From: an uncultured Pseudomonadota bacterium
GTDB taxonomy: Bacteria; Pseudomonadota; Gammaproteobacteria; Methylococcales; Methylomonadaceae
DNA: 64,000 bases
Direction: 5' to 3'
Assembly (NCBI GenBank): GCA_903918375.1
Contig: CAIXED010000008.1
Span: 1 to 64,000 of the forward strand
The first letter of the stretch is position 1. Each line of letters begins with the position of its first letter. The notes below the pieces were generated by a model. That model saw nothing but the letters and a program-made list of their open reading frames with translations. It searched no databases and had not been told where the DNA came from. The translations under genes and the position numbers were made by a program. Positions 17,151-25,256 of the stretch are shown here, piece after piece.

Positions 17151-18191
17151 GATACTAAAGAAATCAAACAGGAATACCGACCTTTCAATACAACCCAACC
17201 GAATCTGTCACTCAATTCTCAGAAATTAATTGAGAATGAATCAAAAAATACACCCCCAATATCAAAGGACAAAATACTAGGCGTTATATCTACTATCATT
17301 GAACAGCATGAACCTAAAATAATCCAATTTATTGGTGACGTCTCTAGCTCTACTCTCCGCAACGATGAAAACATTGAAAAGTTAGCATTATTTTTGTACG
17401 CATTTCTCCCAAATGTAGTGCGCCTAGTTATAAAAGAACATGTTTTTGTTAATTTTATAAAGGAAAATAGAAGCAAAATTCTTGAAACGATTGAACATAA
17501 ATCATTAAAATCAAATAACAATCAAGAATCCCTAATGTATATAAAAGGATCATTTCAGTTATCTGATGCAAAAGAATTATCAAAAACCGTTCATAAACAA
17601 ACTATGAACTTACTAAAACAAGAAGTTGAAGTTTTCATTAAAAATGATGAATCATATTGGATTTTTCTTGGATTGCTTGAAAGCCACATCGATTTAATTC
17701 TAAATGACAATATTTTGAACGCCATCGGTGACTCGGAAAATTATATCAACTTAATAGATGAAAAAGAAAACAACAATTACATTAACTACCTATTAATAAC
17801 AAAAACAATCCTTACAGCCACATATTGTTACAGCATCACTAAACTACCAAATGACTTTAGAGATGAAGTAGATCTAGATACAATTATTAACATGACGAAT
17901 GTTATTTTTCCATATATAGAAAACTTTAAAAACTCTCTTAAAGTTAATTTCAAAAATTACGACGAAAATCATGAAGAAAATGATTTCACAAACAAAATAA
18001 TAGCAATATTTTCTGAAGCAGATGAATCAGACAGACATGACGCACAATTAGCCATACTTAGAAGAAAATCAATAGAAAAAATTTTTAAAGATATTGGGTT
18101 AACACATCAGACCACAAGAACCATACTTATTACCTCTGACATAATTATAGACAATTGGTATAAGCACGCAGTAAAACTAATGGAAGGATAA
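17151..18191 (+). pseudogene. In-frame C-terminal continuation of the 16731 gene, after a TAA codon
   Basis: Reading on from 17151 in the frame of the upstream gene gives 346 sense codons before the next stop, starting DTKEIKQEYRPFN. No ATG occurs before about codon 130, and TTG at 17394 falls inside a well-formed helical segment (LALFLYAFLPNVVRLVIKEH). The region thus lacks a credible start of its own. It is mostly helical and acidic, of no recognised family. The likely explanations are one gene broken by a nonsense mutation, or stop-codon readthrough. A sequencing error is also possible. Confidence 0.6.
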
Positions 18192-18227
18192 TCCTTTAAA
18201 TATTAAAATAGACTTTTGGTTGACAAA

Positions 18228-18437
18228 ATGGCATTCCCCCCTAATTTCAACACCCAATCAACCTGTAATGCTTGCGGTAAACGAGTGCTTATCAAGCACA
18301 CAAAAGATGCGATCTTTCGGCCAAATCAATGCGGATATTGTGATAGCACAGACTTAACTCATGTTGAAGTTATAAAATTGAAATACATGCTTTCACATCC
18401 AGTGACTTATCTCCGCATGCTGTTAGCCAAAAAATAA
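18228..18437 (+). CDS. Small zinc-ribbon protein
   Basis: 69 residues from ATG 18228 (a TTG at 18216 would add four). Two Cys pairs, CNAC and CGYC, about 20 residues apart form a plausible zinc ribbon, followed by a basic, hydrophobic tail ending RMLLAKK. No family is recognised. It lies 36 bp after the split gene in the same direction and shares its AT-rich character, so it may belong to the same unit. Nucleic-acid or protein binding is only a guess. Confidence 0.55.
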   Translation: MAFPPNFNTQSTCNACGKRVLIKHTKDAIFRPNQCGYCDSTDLTHVEVIKLKYMLSHPVTYLRMLLAKK

Positions 18438-18500
18438 GCGTTCATCGCTTTCGCTTTGTCATTTATCGTGTGATGGCTTTTAACGTAATTAGGAGGGAAT

Positions 18501-18728
18501 ATGACTGTATCACTCAGGCTACCTGACGACATTCAGAATCGCTTACAACGTCTGGCACAGCTGACTGGACGTAGCAAATCATCTTATATGATTGAGGCGA
18601 TTCGCGAACATCTTGATGACCTTGAAGATTTATATCTTGCTGAACAGCGTTTAGTCGATATTCGTAGCGGAAAAACCCAAACCATTCCAATGGAAGATGT
18701 GATGAAACGCTATGGCTTGGAAAATTGA
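18501..18728 (+). CDS. RelB-type ribbon-helix-helix antitoxin
   Basis: 75 residues. MTVSLRLPDDIQNRLQRLAQ followed by TGRSKSSYMIEAIREHL is a ribbon-helix-helix DNA-binding domain, with a C-terminal tail (RSGKTQTIPMEDVMKRYGLE) of the kind that neutralises RelE-type toxins. Start ATG follows AGGAGGG, a strong ribosome site. It overlaps the truncated toxin start by 17 bp. It appears intact and could still bind DNA or neutralise related toxins. Confidence 0.85.
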   Translation: MTVSLRLPDDIQNRLQRLAQLTGRSKSSYMIEAIREHLDDLEDLYLAEQRLVDIRSGKTQTIPMEDVMKRYGLEN

Positions 18729-18798
18729 GTTTGATCCTGCAGCGGAACGAGAGCTAGATAAATTAGACCCTGATGTTACGCAAGGTCGTCAGCATTGA
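18712..18798 (+). pseudogene. RelE-type toxin, truncated after 28 codons
   Basis: ATG 18712 overlaps the antitoxin end. The 28 residues begin MAWKIEFDPAAERELDKLDP, the canonical start of RelE/StbE toxins, then run into DVTQGRQH and stop at 18796-18798. Normal toxins of this family are about 85-95 residues. The core strands and catalytic C-terminus are absent, and no remnant is seen before the next gene pair. The toxin is therefore dead by a 3' deletion, with the junction near 18780. Confidence 0.8.
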
Positions 18799-18887
18799 GC
18801 GCAATTTTTAGTCCTGTCCTTCACGCCAATAAGAAGCTGCCTGTGATTTCTAATACAATACCAGCAGACAAAAGTGAGAGGTGTTTT

Positions 18888-19070
18888 ATGGCTATCAAAA
18901 GTAGTACTTTTGGGCGTGTTGAATTAAACGGTACCGATGCCGAAAGGTTTTTGCAGATTATGAGCGAGAGAAAAAGTAATCCTCGTGCAGTAGCTGCATT
19001 AAAACGTGGCCGCGAAATTTTAAAACGCGTTACTGAGGGTAAATCAATTCAATTTAAACAAGATGTCTGA
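18888..19070 (+). CDS. Putative antitoxin paired with a GNAT toxin
   Basis: 60 residues from ATG 18888, which follows GAGAGGTG. A longer frame from 18795 lacks a good start. The sequence FGRVELNGTDAERFLQIMSE, then RAVAALKRGREILKRV, is short and basic. I recognise no named family, but its size, its 8-bp overlap with an acetyltransferase gene and its position match GNAT toxin-antitoxin pairs. The antitoxin assignment rests on context. Confidence 0.55.
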   Translation: MAIKSSTFGRVELNGTDAERFLQIMSERKSNPRAVAALKRGREILKRVTEGKSIQFKQDV

Positions 19071-19589
19071 AGCTGGTTTTCATATTCGAAAACTAGAGCA
19101 AGGTGATAACGTCCAAAACTTCAAGCTCGGTAACGAAGCTTTTTTGCCGCTAAAAACGTTTTTGCAAAAGCAAGCCAAAACATTTCAAGAGTCTAATATT
19201 GCTCAAACCTACGTGGCAGTTACTGCACAGGATGCAATAGCGGGATTTATAACGCTGACATGCAGCGAGATAGATCTTCAGAACCATTATGCTATTTCAG
19301 ATTGCAGTCATGCGAATAATTACGAGTATTTGCCCGCAGTCAAAATTGCACGTTTGGCAGTTGATAGCCGCTATAGAGAAAACGGAATTGGAACAGGTTT
19401 ACTTGATTTGCTATTGCTTTGATCATTGATAGAGTGGCTGACAGTGTTGGCTGTAGGTTTGTTGTAACCGATGCCAAAATTGAGGCAGTAGAGTTTTACG
19501 CTAAACAGGGATTCACAGTCCTCAACAGTTATCAGTCAGGTGCTTCCGATTACCATCTCATGTTTTTGGATCTCGATATTCTGGGCTAA
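19063..19589 (+). pseudogene. GNAT acetyltransferase toxin, frameshifted
   Basis: The first frame (19063-19422) encodes a GNAT start, IRKLEQGDNVQNF, strand KIARLAVDSRYRENGIGTGL with the acetyl-CoA RxxGxG motif, and stops at TGA 19420-19422. From 19416 the next frame continues the fold: ALIIDRVADSVGCRFVVTDA, AVEFYAKQGF and a stop at 19587-19589. A net one-base deletion near 19414-19416 explains both halves. Rejoined, the protein would be about 175 residues, normal for tRNA-acetylating TacT-like toxins. Loss of the C-terminal third should inactivate it. Confidence 0.8.
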
Positions 19590-19714
19590 GGAGCGAGAAT
19601 AACTAACGCCATCCACAACAGCAATGCCAAAAAACAAAAAGCAACGATGCCGATAAACACACCTTTTATTGCTCCGGTTAACATTGCTCGTAAGACTTCA
19701 TCGTCATTGAACAT
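19586..19714 (-). CDS. Small single-span membrane protein
   Basis: 42 residues read on the minus strand: MFNDDEVLRAMLTGAIKGVF, then a hydrophobic helix (IGIVAFCFLALLLWMALVIL) and AP. It lies 25 bp after the trmB stop in the same direction, and its stop overlaps the end of the GNAT pseudogene. The ribosome site is weak. The acidic N-terminus and single helix are coherent for a small inner-membrane protein; the function is unknown. Confidence 0.45.
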   Translation of the reverse strand: MFNDDEVLRAMLTGAIKGVFIGIVAFCFLALLLWMALVILAP

Positions 19715-19739
19715 AATTTGTTTTGTCTTTAGCTGACGG

Positions 19740-20429
19740 CTAGGCTTTACGAAAAATCAAATCCCAAACCCCATGCCCTAAATTCAGGCCGCGATTTTCA
19801 AATTTGGTTAAAGGTCGATATTCAGGGCGAGGGCAATAATCGCCGCTTGGACTACTGTTCTGTAACAACTTGGCTTCGGTCAAAATACCGAGCATATCTT
19901 TAGCGTAATGCGCCCAATCAGTAGCGGCGTGGAAATAACCATTGTTGGCTAATTTTTTATGCAGCAATTCGACAAAGCTAGGGCGAACAATTCGCCGTTT
20001 GTGATGGCGACGTTTTTGCCAAGGGTCGGGGAAGAATAGATGCACGCCCGCTAAGCTGTTGTCGGGAATTTTTTGTTCCAGAATTTCGATAGCGTCGTGG
20101 TGATAAATCCGCACGTTATTGATATTGCGTTGTTCCAACAGCATCATTAAATGCCCAACACCGGGGCGGTGAACTTCGATACCGATGTAATTCAAATCAG
20201 GGTTAGCTTCGGCCATATCCGCCAAACTGCTGCCATTACCAAAGCCGATTTCTAAAATCAGTGGGGCTTGGCGACCGAATACTTGGGCAAAATCATAATT
20301 TTGTTCGGGCGATAAACAAAATTTCTCGCTGTGGTTTTGCAGCGCCAGCTCTTGACCTGCAGTGGCTCGGCCTTGGCGACGAATAAAGCTTTTAATTTTG
20401 CTGGGGTCAATTTTTAACGAGTCGGTCAT
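19740..20429 (-). CDS. trmB: tRNA (guanine-N7)-methyltransferase
   Basis: 229 residues. The SAM-binding motif LILEIGFGNGSSLADMA and the TrmB signature VHLFFPDPWQKRRHHKRR are clear. It methylates G46 of tRNAs. The length is close to the E. coli enzyme (239). It is transcribed toward a small membrane-protein gene; a REP-like palindrome precedes it. Confidence 0.95.
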   Translation of the reverse strand: MTDSLKIDPSKIKSFIRRQGRATAGQELALQNHSEKFCLSPEQNYDFAQVFGRQAPLILEIGFGNGSSLADMAEANPDLNYIGIEVHRPGVGHLMMLLEQRNINNVRIYHHDAIEILEQKIPDNSLAGVHLFFPDPWQKRRHHKRRIVRPSFVELLHKKLANNGYFHAATDWAHYAKDMLGILTEAKLLQNSSPSGDYCPRPEYRPLTKFENRGLNLGHGVWDLIFRKA

Positions 20430-20498
20430 GATGGGCGCAGTCGGTGCGAATCGACACCGAGACAGTAAGAAGATTAAAAATAAGTCACTTTCAATAAG

Positions 20499-20575
20499 CC
20501 TCCCCCTTTGAAAAAGGGGGATTGAGGGGGATTTATTTGAATAATCTCCCCTAGCCCCTCTTTTTCAAAGAGGGG
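20499..20575. repeat. REP-like imperfect palindrome
   Basis: Two related arms, 20499-20533 (CCTCCCCCTTTGAAAAAGGG...) and 20543-20575 (...CTCTTTTTCAAAGAGGGG), are inverted relative to each other. Each arm also folds alone through CCCTTTG/CAAAGGG-type pairs. It lies between thiSG and trmB, which point the same way. This G/C-run repeat style is common between genes in several gammaproteobacteria. Confidence 0.65.
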
Positions 20576-20592
20576 AACAGGCTACTGAATAA

Positions 20593-21570
20593 TTACAGAA
20601 ATAAACCATCAATCGGCGAAGAAGCCGAGGCAAAACGCTTGCGTGGCATACGACCAGCTAGGAAAGCTTCGCGACCCGCTTCAATGCCTTTTTTCATTGC
20701 TGAAGCCATTAATACCGGATTTTGCGCGGCGGCAATTGCGGTGTTCATCAGCACGCCATCACAACCTAATTCCATCGCCATCGCTGCATCTGAAGCGGTA
20801 CCAACACCGGCATCAACCAAAATCGGCACCTTGGCGTTTTCGACGATGGTTAAAATGTTGTATGGGTTACGAATCCCTAAGCCAGAACCAATCGGTGCCG
20901 CTAATGGCATCACCGCCACACAGCCGATTTCTTCCAAACGCTTGGCAGCAATAGGGTCGTCGTTGGTGTAAACCATGACGTCAAAACCGTCTTTAACCAA
21001 CATTTCTGCGGCGATATACGTTTGAGCAACGTCTGGGAATAAGGTTAATTGATCAGCTAAGACTTCCAGCTTGACCAATTTATGACCGCCTAATAATTCA
21101 CGCGCTAAACGGCAAGTTCTGACCGCATCTTCGGCGGTGTAACAGCCTGCGGTGTTAGGCAAAATCGTGTATTTATCGGGTGAAATCACATCCAGCAAGC
21201 TTGGCTCATTGGGATTTTGGCCGATATTGGTACGGCGAATCGCTACCGTGATGATTTCTGCACCGCTGGCTTCAGTCGCCAAACGGGTTTGTTCCAAGTC
21301 TTTGTATTTACCGCTGCCGACCAATAAGCGTGAACGGTATTGTTTGCCAGCCAAGGTGAAATAATCGTCTTGGCCACCGCCAATCGCTTGCACAATTTCC
21401 AAACGATCACCGTCTTTAATACTTTGTGAGGCATGTTCGGTGAACGGCAAAATTTCCATGTTTAATTCCACCGCAATCCGCTTACCGGTTAAACCCAAAT
21501 CAGCAATCACATCAGCTACTGTGCAGTTGTCACCATATTCGCGGCTATCGCCATTAACCTGTACTTTCAT
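20593..21570 (-). CDS. thiG: ThiS-ThiG fusion: sulfur carrier and thiazole synthase
   Basis: 325 residues. Residues 1-66 are ThiS, ending IVQAIGGG (Gly64-66). Residues 70-325 are ThiG, with VGSGKY, the Schiff-base Lys167 in [25 protein letters not shown] and [11 protein letters not shown]. ThiG builds the thiazole of thiamine from deoxyxylulose phosphate, dehydroglycine and the ThiS thiocarboxylate. A free ThiS C-terminal glycine is normally needed, yet here it continues into ThiG as GGGQDD. Such fusions occur in other bacteria. It starts 2 bp after aroG stops; SD AAGGG lies in the aroG end. Confidence 0.92.
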   Translation of the reverse strand: MKVQVNGDSREYGDNCTVADVIADLGLTGKRIAVELNMEILPFTEHASQSIKDGDRLEIVQAIGGGQDDYFTLAGKQYRSRLLVGSGKYKDLEQTRLATEASGAEIITVAIRRTNIGQNPNEPSLLDVISPDKYTILPNTAGCYTAEDAVRTCRLARELLGGHKLVKLEVLADQLTLFPDVAQTYIAAEMLVKDGFDVMVYTNDDPIAAKRLEEIGCVAVMPLAAPIGSGLGIRNPYNILTIVENAKVPILVDAGVGTASDAAMAMELGCDGVLMNTAIAAAQNPVLMASAMKKGIEAGREAFLAGRMPRKRFASASSPIDGLFL

Positions 21571-21572
21571 GC

Positions 21573-22652
21573 TTAACCCTTCGCTTTAATTGCTGCGCGG
21601 CGTTGCTGAACGGCAGACGCCAAATGATTCAGTAAATCGACGCTGTCATCCCAACCCAAGCAAGGGTCGGTGATACTTTGTCCGTAAACCAAGCTGCCGC
21701 CGTTTTCACCATCTTGACGACCTTCGACCAAATGACTTTCCGCCATAATGCCGATGATGCGGCTGTCGCCATTAGCGATTTGACCACCAACATCTTGACC
21801 GACTAACAATTGGCGTTCGTATTTTTTCATGCAGTTCGCGTGGCTGAAATCAATCATGATATTCGGACGCAAACCGGCTTTTTCCAAACCTGTGGCAACT
21901 TGCTCAACGCTGACTTCGTCGTAATTCGGTCTGTCGTTGCCGCCTCTTAAAATGATGTGGGCATCTTCGTTACCGCGAGTCGAGAAAATCGCCGAGCGAC
22001 CTTCTTTAGTCAATGATAAAAAGTGGTGCGGACTCATCGCGGCATTAATCGCGTCGATAGCAATTTTGAAACCGCCATCAGTGGCGTTTTTGAAACCGAC
22101 TGGGCAAGATAAACCAGAGGCTAATTCTCTGTGAACTTGGCTTTCAGTGGTTCTAGCACCAATCGCGCCCCATGAAATCAAGTCCGACATGTATTGCGGG
22201 GTAATCAAATCCAAGTATTCTGTCGCGGCAGGTACACCAAGATTGTTAACGTCTGACAGCACTTTACGAGCAAGACGCAAACCTTTGTTGATGTTGAAGC
22301 TGGCGTTTAAGTCTGGATCGTTAATCAAGCCTTTCCAGCCAACCGTGGTGCGCGGTTTTTCAAAATAAACCCGCATCACAATCACTAAATCGTCTTGCAA
22401 TTGATCCATCAGCACTTTTAAGCGACCGGCATATTCAACCGCCGCTTCGGGGTCGTGGATTGAGCAAGGGCCAATCACCACTAACAAGCGATCATCGTCA
22501 CCAGTCAAAATGTTATGAATCGCCGCCCGCGCTTTTAAAATGGTTTTGGCAGCCACTTCGGTCATGGGAATTTCTTCATGAACCTGAATCGGCGGCACCA
22601 CATCCTTGGTTTCGCAAATTCTTAAATCATCGGTGTTGTAATTAGTTTGCAT
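21573..22652 (-). CDS. aroG: 3-deoxy-7-phosphoheptulonate synthase (AroG/AroF type)
   Basis: 359 residues from ATG 22652; a TTG at 22679 would extend it, but [12 protein letters not shown] aligns with the E. coli-type N-terminus. [48 protein letters not shown] and [11 protein letters not shown] are type I DAHP synthase motifs. It condenses phosphoenolpyruvate with erythrose 4-phosphate, the first step to aromatic amino acids. Which amino acid feeds back cannot be assigned with certainty. It is followed 2 bp later by thiSG. Confidence 0.92.
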   Translation of the reverse strand: MQTNYNTDDLRICETKDVVPPIQVHEEIPMTEVAAKTILKARAAIHNILTGDDDRLLVVIGPCSIHDPEAAVEYAGRLKVLMDQLQDDLVIVMRVYFEKPRTTVGWKGLINDPDLNASFNINKGLRLARKVLSDVNNLGVPAATEYLDLITPQYMSDLISWGAIGARTTESQVHRELASGLSCPVGFKNATDGGFKIAIDAINAAMSPHHFLSLTKEGRSAIFSTRGNEDAHIILRGGNDRPNYDEVSVEQVATGLEKAGLRPNIMIDFSHANCMKKYERQLLVGQDVGGQIANGDSRIIGIMAESHLVEGRQDGENGGSLVYGQSITDPCLGWDDSVDLLNHLASAVQQRRAAIKAKG

Positions 22653-22824
22653 GACACTGAGTGTTGGTAGACGAATCAAATCGGCTATTTTAACCGTTTT
22701 GAGGGGGAGGGGATACAGGCAATGGTTTTGGCGAATATCCTAAGCACCGAAACCATCGACAATTTTCGGCTTAAACGATGATTTACAGGGATAATAAGGA
22801 TTTTAATCCACCGATGATTAACGC

Positions 22825-23553
22825 TTGAACCGACCAACCACCAGCCGCCGCTATCGCCAACTTAGCCGCAACAGCAATCAGCCTTTAGCCTTAAAAATCA
22901 AACGCGGCTTGGCTTATGCGCTGTTAGTGTTCATCGGCAGTTCGTTACTATTAGTTGCTTTGCTGCGCTTTATGCCAGCGCCCACTTCGGCTTTCATGCT
23001 GAATCAACATTTTGAAGACCTATTTGCCGGCCAAGGCTATCGCACGATTAATCAAGACTGGGTCAGTTACGAAAAAATCTCCAAACACGCCTCGCAAGCG
23101 GTGATTGCCTCCGAAGACCAGCTGTTTTATCAACACAACGGCTTCGACATCAACGCCATCCAAAAAGCCTATCAACGCTATGAAAACGGTGGCAGCTTGC
23201 GTGGCGCCAGCACGATCAGCCAGCAAGTCGCGAAAAATCTGTTTTTAGTACCGGCCAAAAATCTGCTTCGTAAAGCCTTGGAAATTTGGTTTACCGTGTT
23301 ACTAGAAATGCTGTGGAGCAAGGAACGGATTTTGGAAATGTATTTAAACATCGCAGAATTTGGCGACCATCTATTTGGCATCGAAGCCGCCAGTCGCCAT
23401 TATTTCGGCATCCCCGCCAAACAGCTTTCAGCCGAACAAAGCGCCTTACTCGCCGCGACTTTACCGAATCCAATTCGCTTTAAAGCCAACCAACCCAGCG
23501 AATATGTTTACAAACGCCAAGCTTGGATTTTGCGGCAAATGCGCAATTTCTAA
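22825..23553 (+). CDS. mtgA: Monofunctional peptidoglycan glycosyltransferase
   Basis: 242 residues: a basic N-terminus, one membrane helix (about 29-50), then a GT51 domain. Catalytic Glu97 is in ASEDQLFYQHNGFD, GASTISQQVAKNLFL is the second motif and EMYLNIAEFG the third. It polymerises lipid II into glycan strands without a transpeptidase domain. The frame begins at TTG 22825; no in-frame ATG exists upstream of the membrane helix, so the TTG start is likely. Confidence 0.93.
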   Translation: MNRPTTSRRYRQLSRNSNQPLALKIKRGLAYALLVFIGSSLLLVALLRFMPAPTSAFMLNQHFEDLFAGQGYRTINQDWVSYEKISKHASQAVIASEDQLFYQHNGFDINAIQKAYQRYENGGSLRGASTISQQVAKNLFLVPAKNLLRKALEIWFTVLLEMLWSKERILEMYLNIAEFGDHLFGIEAASRHYFGIPAKQLSAEQSALLAATLPNPIRFKANQPSEYVYKRQAWILRQMRNF

Positions 23554-23607
23554 GCCTTGGCGAACGGTTACAATACTTATTTTTTTAGCCTTTAATCTGG
23601 ATTCTGC

Positions 23608-24477
23608 ATGAAATTGCTTACTTTTCTTCATCAAGGCCAATCGAAAATTGGCGCAGTGGTTGATAACAACATCGTGGTTGCGACTGGCAATATCGACCAT
23701 GCTGACACTATGATCGCCTTCCTCACCAGCGGCGCCAACGGTTTAAACGCCTTGCAGAACTTGATTGATAGCGGTAATCACCGTATCAACCTAGCCGATG
23801 TGACGCTGCAAGCGCCGATTCCACGCCCCGGCAAATTGCTAGGCATTGGCCTTAACTACGCTGATCACATTGGCGAAACTGGCCTTGAAAAACCGGAATA
23901 CCCGACTTTTTTCACCAAACAAAGCACTTGCGTCATTGCCGATGGCGAAGCGATTCACTGTCCAAAAGTCTCGGATAAAGTCGATTATGAAGGTGAGTTA
24001 GCGTTTGTAATTGGCAAACGCTGCCGCAATGTTCCGCTTGAACAAGCCCATGAAGTGATTGCTGGTTACACAATTTGTAACGATGTCACGGTGCGCGACT
24101 GGCAATTCCGTACCCCCACGTGGACTATCGGCAAATCCTTCGACACCCACGGCCCAATTGGTCCTTGGATAGTCACTAAAGACGAAATCGCCGACCCGCA
24201 CAATCTCAGCCTAAAAACTTGGGTTGATGAAGAATTACGCCAAAACGCCAACACCGGCGAAATGATTTTTAACTGTTACGAACAAATTGCCTATCTCAGC
24301 CAAGCGATGACTTTGGAGCCGGGCGACGTAATTAGCACCGGCACCCCAAGCGGCGTTGGGGTAAAAATGAAACCGCGCGGCTATTTAAAACCGGGGCAAG
24401 TGGTACGAATTGAAATTGAAGGTATTGGTCAATTACAAAATCCGGTGATTAACGAACCAGATAATTTTATCGGTTAA
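23608..24477 (+). CDS. Fumarylacetoacetate hydrolase family protein
   Basis: 289 residues. LLGIGLNYADHIGETG, the metal-site Glu in DYEGELAFVIG, ICNDVTVRDWQ and VISTGTPSGVG are FAH-family motifs. Members hydrolyse or decarboxylate 2-keto acids such as acylpyruvates. The substrate is not determinable, and no aromatic catabolic genes surround it. It starts 54 bp after mtgA. Confidence 0.88.
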   Translation: MKLLTFLHQGQSKIGAVVDNNIVVATGNIDHADTMIAFLTSGANGLNALQNLIDSGNHRINLADVTLQAPIPRPGKLLGIGLNYADHIGETGLEKPEYPTFFTKQSTCVIADGEAIHCPKVSDKVDYEGELAFVIGKRCRNVPLEQAHEVIAGYTICNDVTVRDWQFRTPTWTIGKSFDTHGPIGPWIVTKDEIADPHNLSLKTWVDEELRQNANTGEMIFNCYEQIAYLSQAMTLEPGDVISTGTPSGVGVKMKPRGYLKPGQVVRIEIEGIGQLQNPVINEPDNFIG

Positions 24478-24490
24478 GATTCAATTAAGC

Positions 24491-24548
24491 CTGCCTCTTG
24501 TAAGCTAAGCCCAACTTTAATAAAAGAGGGCAAATCGCCAAGAGGCAG
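24491..24548 (+). promoter_or_regulatory. RNA stem that would bury a ribosome site
   Basis: CTGCCTCTTG (24491-24500) is the exact reverse complement of CAAGAGGCAG (24539-24548). The second arm contains AGAGG (24541-24545), the ribosome site of the lipoprotein gene at 24551. A partial competitor arm, AAAAGAGGGC (24522-24531), lies between them. The folded 5' leader could hold translation off, for example as a thermometer or switch. The role is inferred from pairing only. Confidence 0.45.
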
Positions 24549-24550
24549 TT

Positions 24551-24883
24551 ATGAAAACTTTGAAAATCACCGCGTTAGTTATTGCTACATTAACTTTGTC
24601 AGGTTGTGCAACCCACCCATACAACGGTGGCTACGCAGCTTACAGCGCCAGCTATTCAAACACACCGGTTTCATATCCTGCCGCTCGATACAACTATTCA
24701 CAGCCTTACTACGCAGCACCGGTTTATCCCGTCGCGCCACGTTATGCGCCTGCGCCAGTGTTGCAGTTTAATTACGGTGGTGGACATGAAAGACATTTTG
24801 AACACGGTCATCACGACTACAGACCAGAACACCATTTCTCACACGGTCATCATGGTCGTCGTCATGAGCGGGATTATCATTAA
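24551..24883 (+). CDS. Small His/Tyr-rich lipoprotein
   Basis: 110 residues with a lipoprotein signal ending LSGC (Cys19). The middle is Tyr/Pro/Ala-rich (NYSQPYYAAPVYPVAPRY) and the tail is His-rich with Arg and Glu (HERHFEHGHHDYRPEHHFSH). Low complexity prevents a family assignment. The histidine cluster could bind divalent metal, which is inference. It is preceded by a stem that contains its ribosome site. Confidence 0.65.
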   Translation: MKTLKITALVIATLTLSGCATHPYNGGYAAYSASYSNTPVSYPAARYNYSQPYYAAPVYPVAPRYAPAPVLQFNYGGGHERHFEHGHHDYRPEHHFSHGHHGRRHERDYH

Positions 24884-24914
24884 AATAGCTAACAACGCGA
24901 AAAGGCGACAAGGC

Positions 24915-24970
24915 GAATTCATAGGGTGCAATAGGCGATAGCCGTATTGCACCATCAAAGCCCATGAATT
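24915..24970. repeat. Nested palindrome
   Basis: GAATTCAT (24915-24922) pairs with ATGAATTC (24963-24970). Inside, GGTGCAATA (24925-24933) pairs with TATTGCACC (24945-24953), and GGC/GCC extend it inward. It is a repeat-like cruciform 32 bp after the lipoprotein stop. Confidence 0.55.
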
Positions 24971-25037
24971 CACCCCGACGGCTTTTGATCGAAATAGCCA
25001 ACCATTTATCCTTGTTTCTCGAAAATAATTGGCCTCC

Positions 25038-25073
25038 GATAAGGTGTAATACGCTTCGCTATTACACCTTATC
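25038..25073. repeat. Perfect 14-bp stem palindrome
   Basis: GATAAGGTGTAATA (25038-25051) pairs exactly with TATTACACCTTATC (25060-25073) over loop CGCTTCGC. The GGTGTAATA.GC arm resembles the neighbouring GGTGCAATA palindrome, so both may be copies of one repeat family. No U-run follows, so a terminator is unlikely. The rest of 24971-25256 holds no gene. Confidence 0.65.
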
Positions 25074-25256
25074 TTGTTAAAATTTGTCGCTTAGTGAACT
25101 GTCTGAGAAATAGGGACAAGATTAAGTCAGGGATGCTGCGGAAGTTTTGTCAGCGCGGCTGAGGAATCAGCGGTTGGCGTAGTCAAAAAATAAATGGTTA
25201 GACATTAGTTTAAAACAATATGATCTTGAAAAAATCAGCTTATTGGGAATCATAAA

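Noticed and set aside
24606-24941. 111-codon frame overlapping the His-rich lipoprotein
   Set aside because: It lacks a signal peptide and ribosome site; the lipoprotein frame has both.
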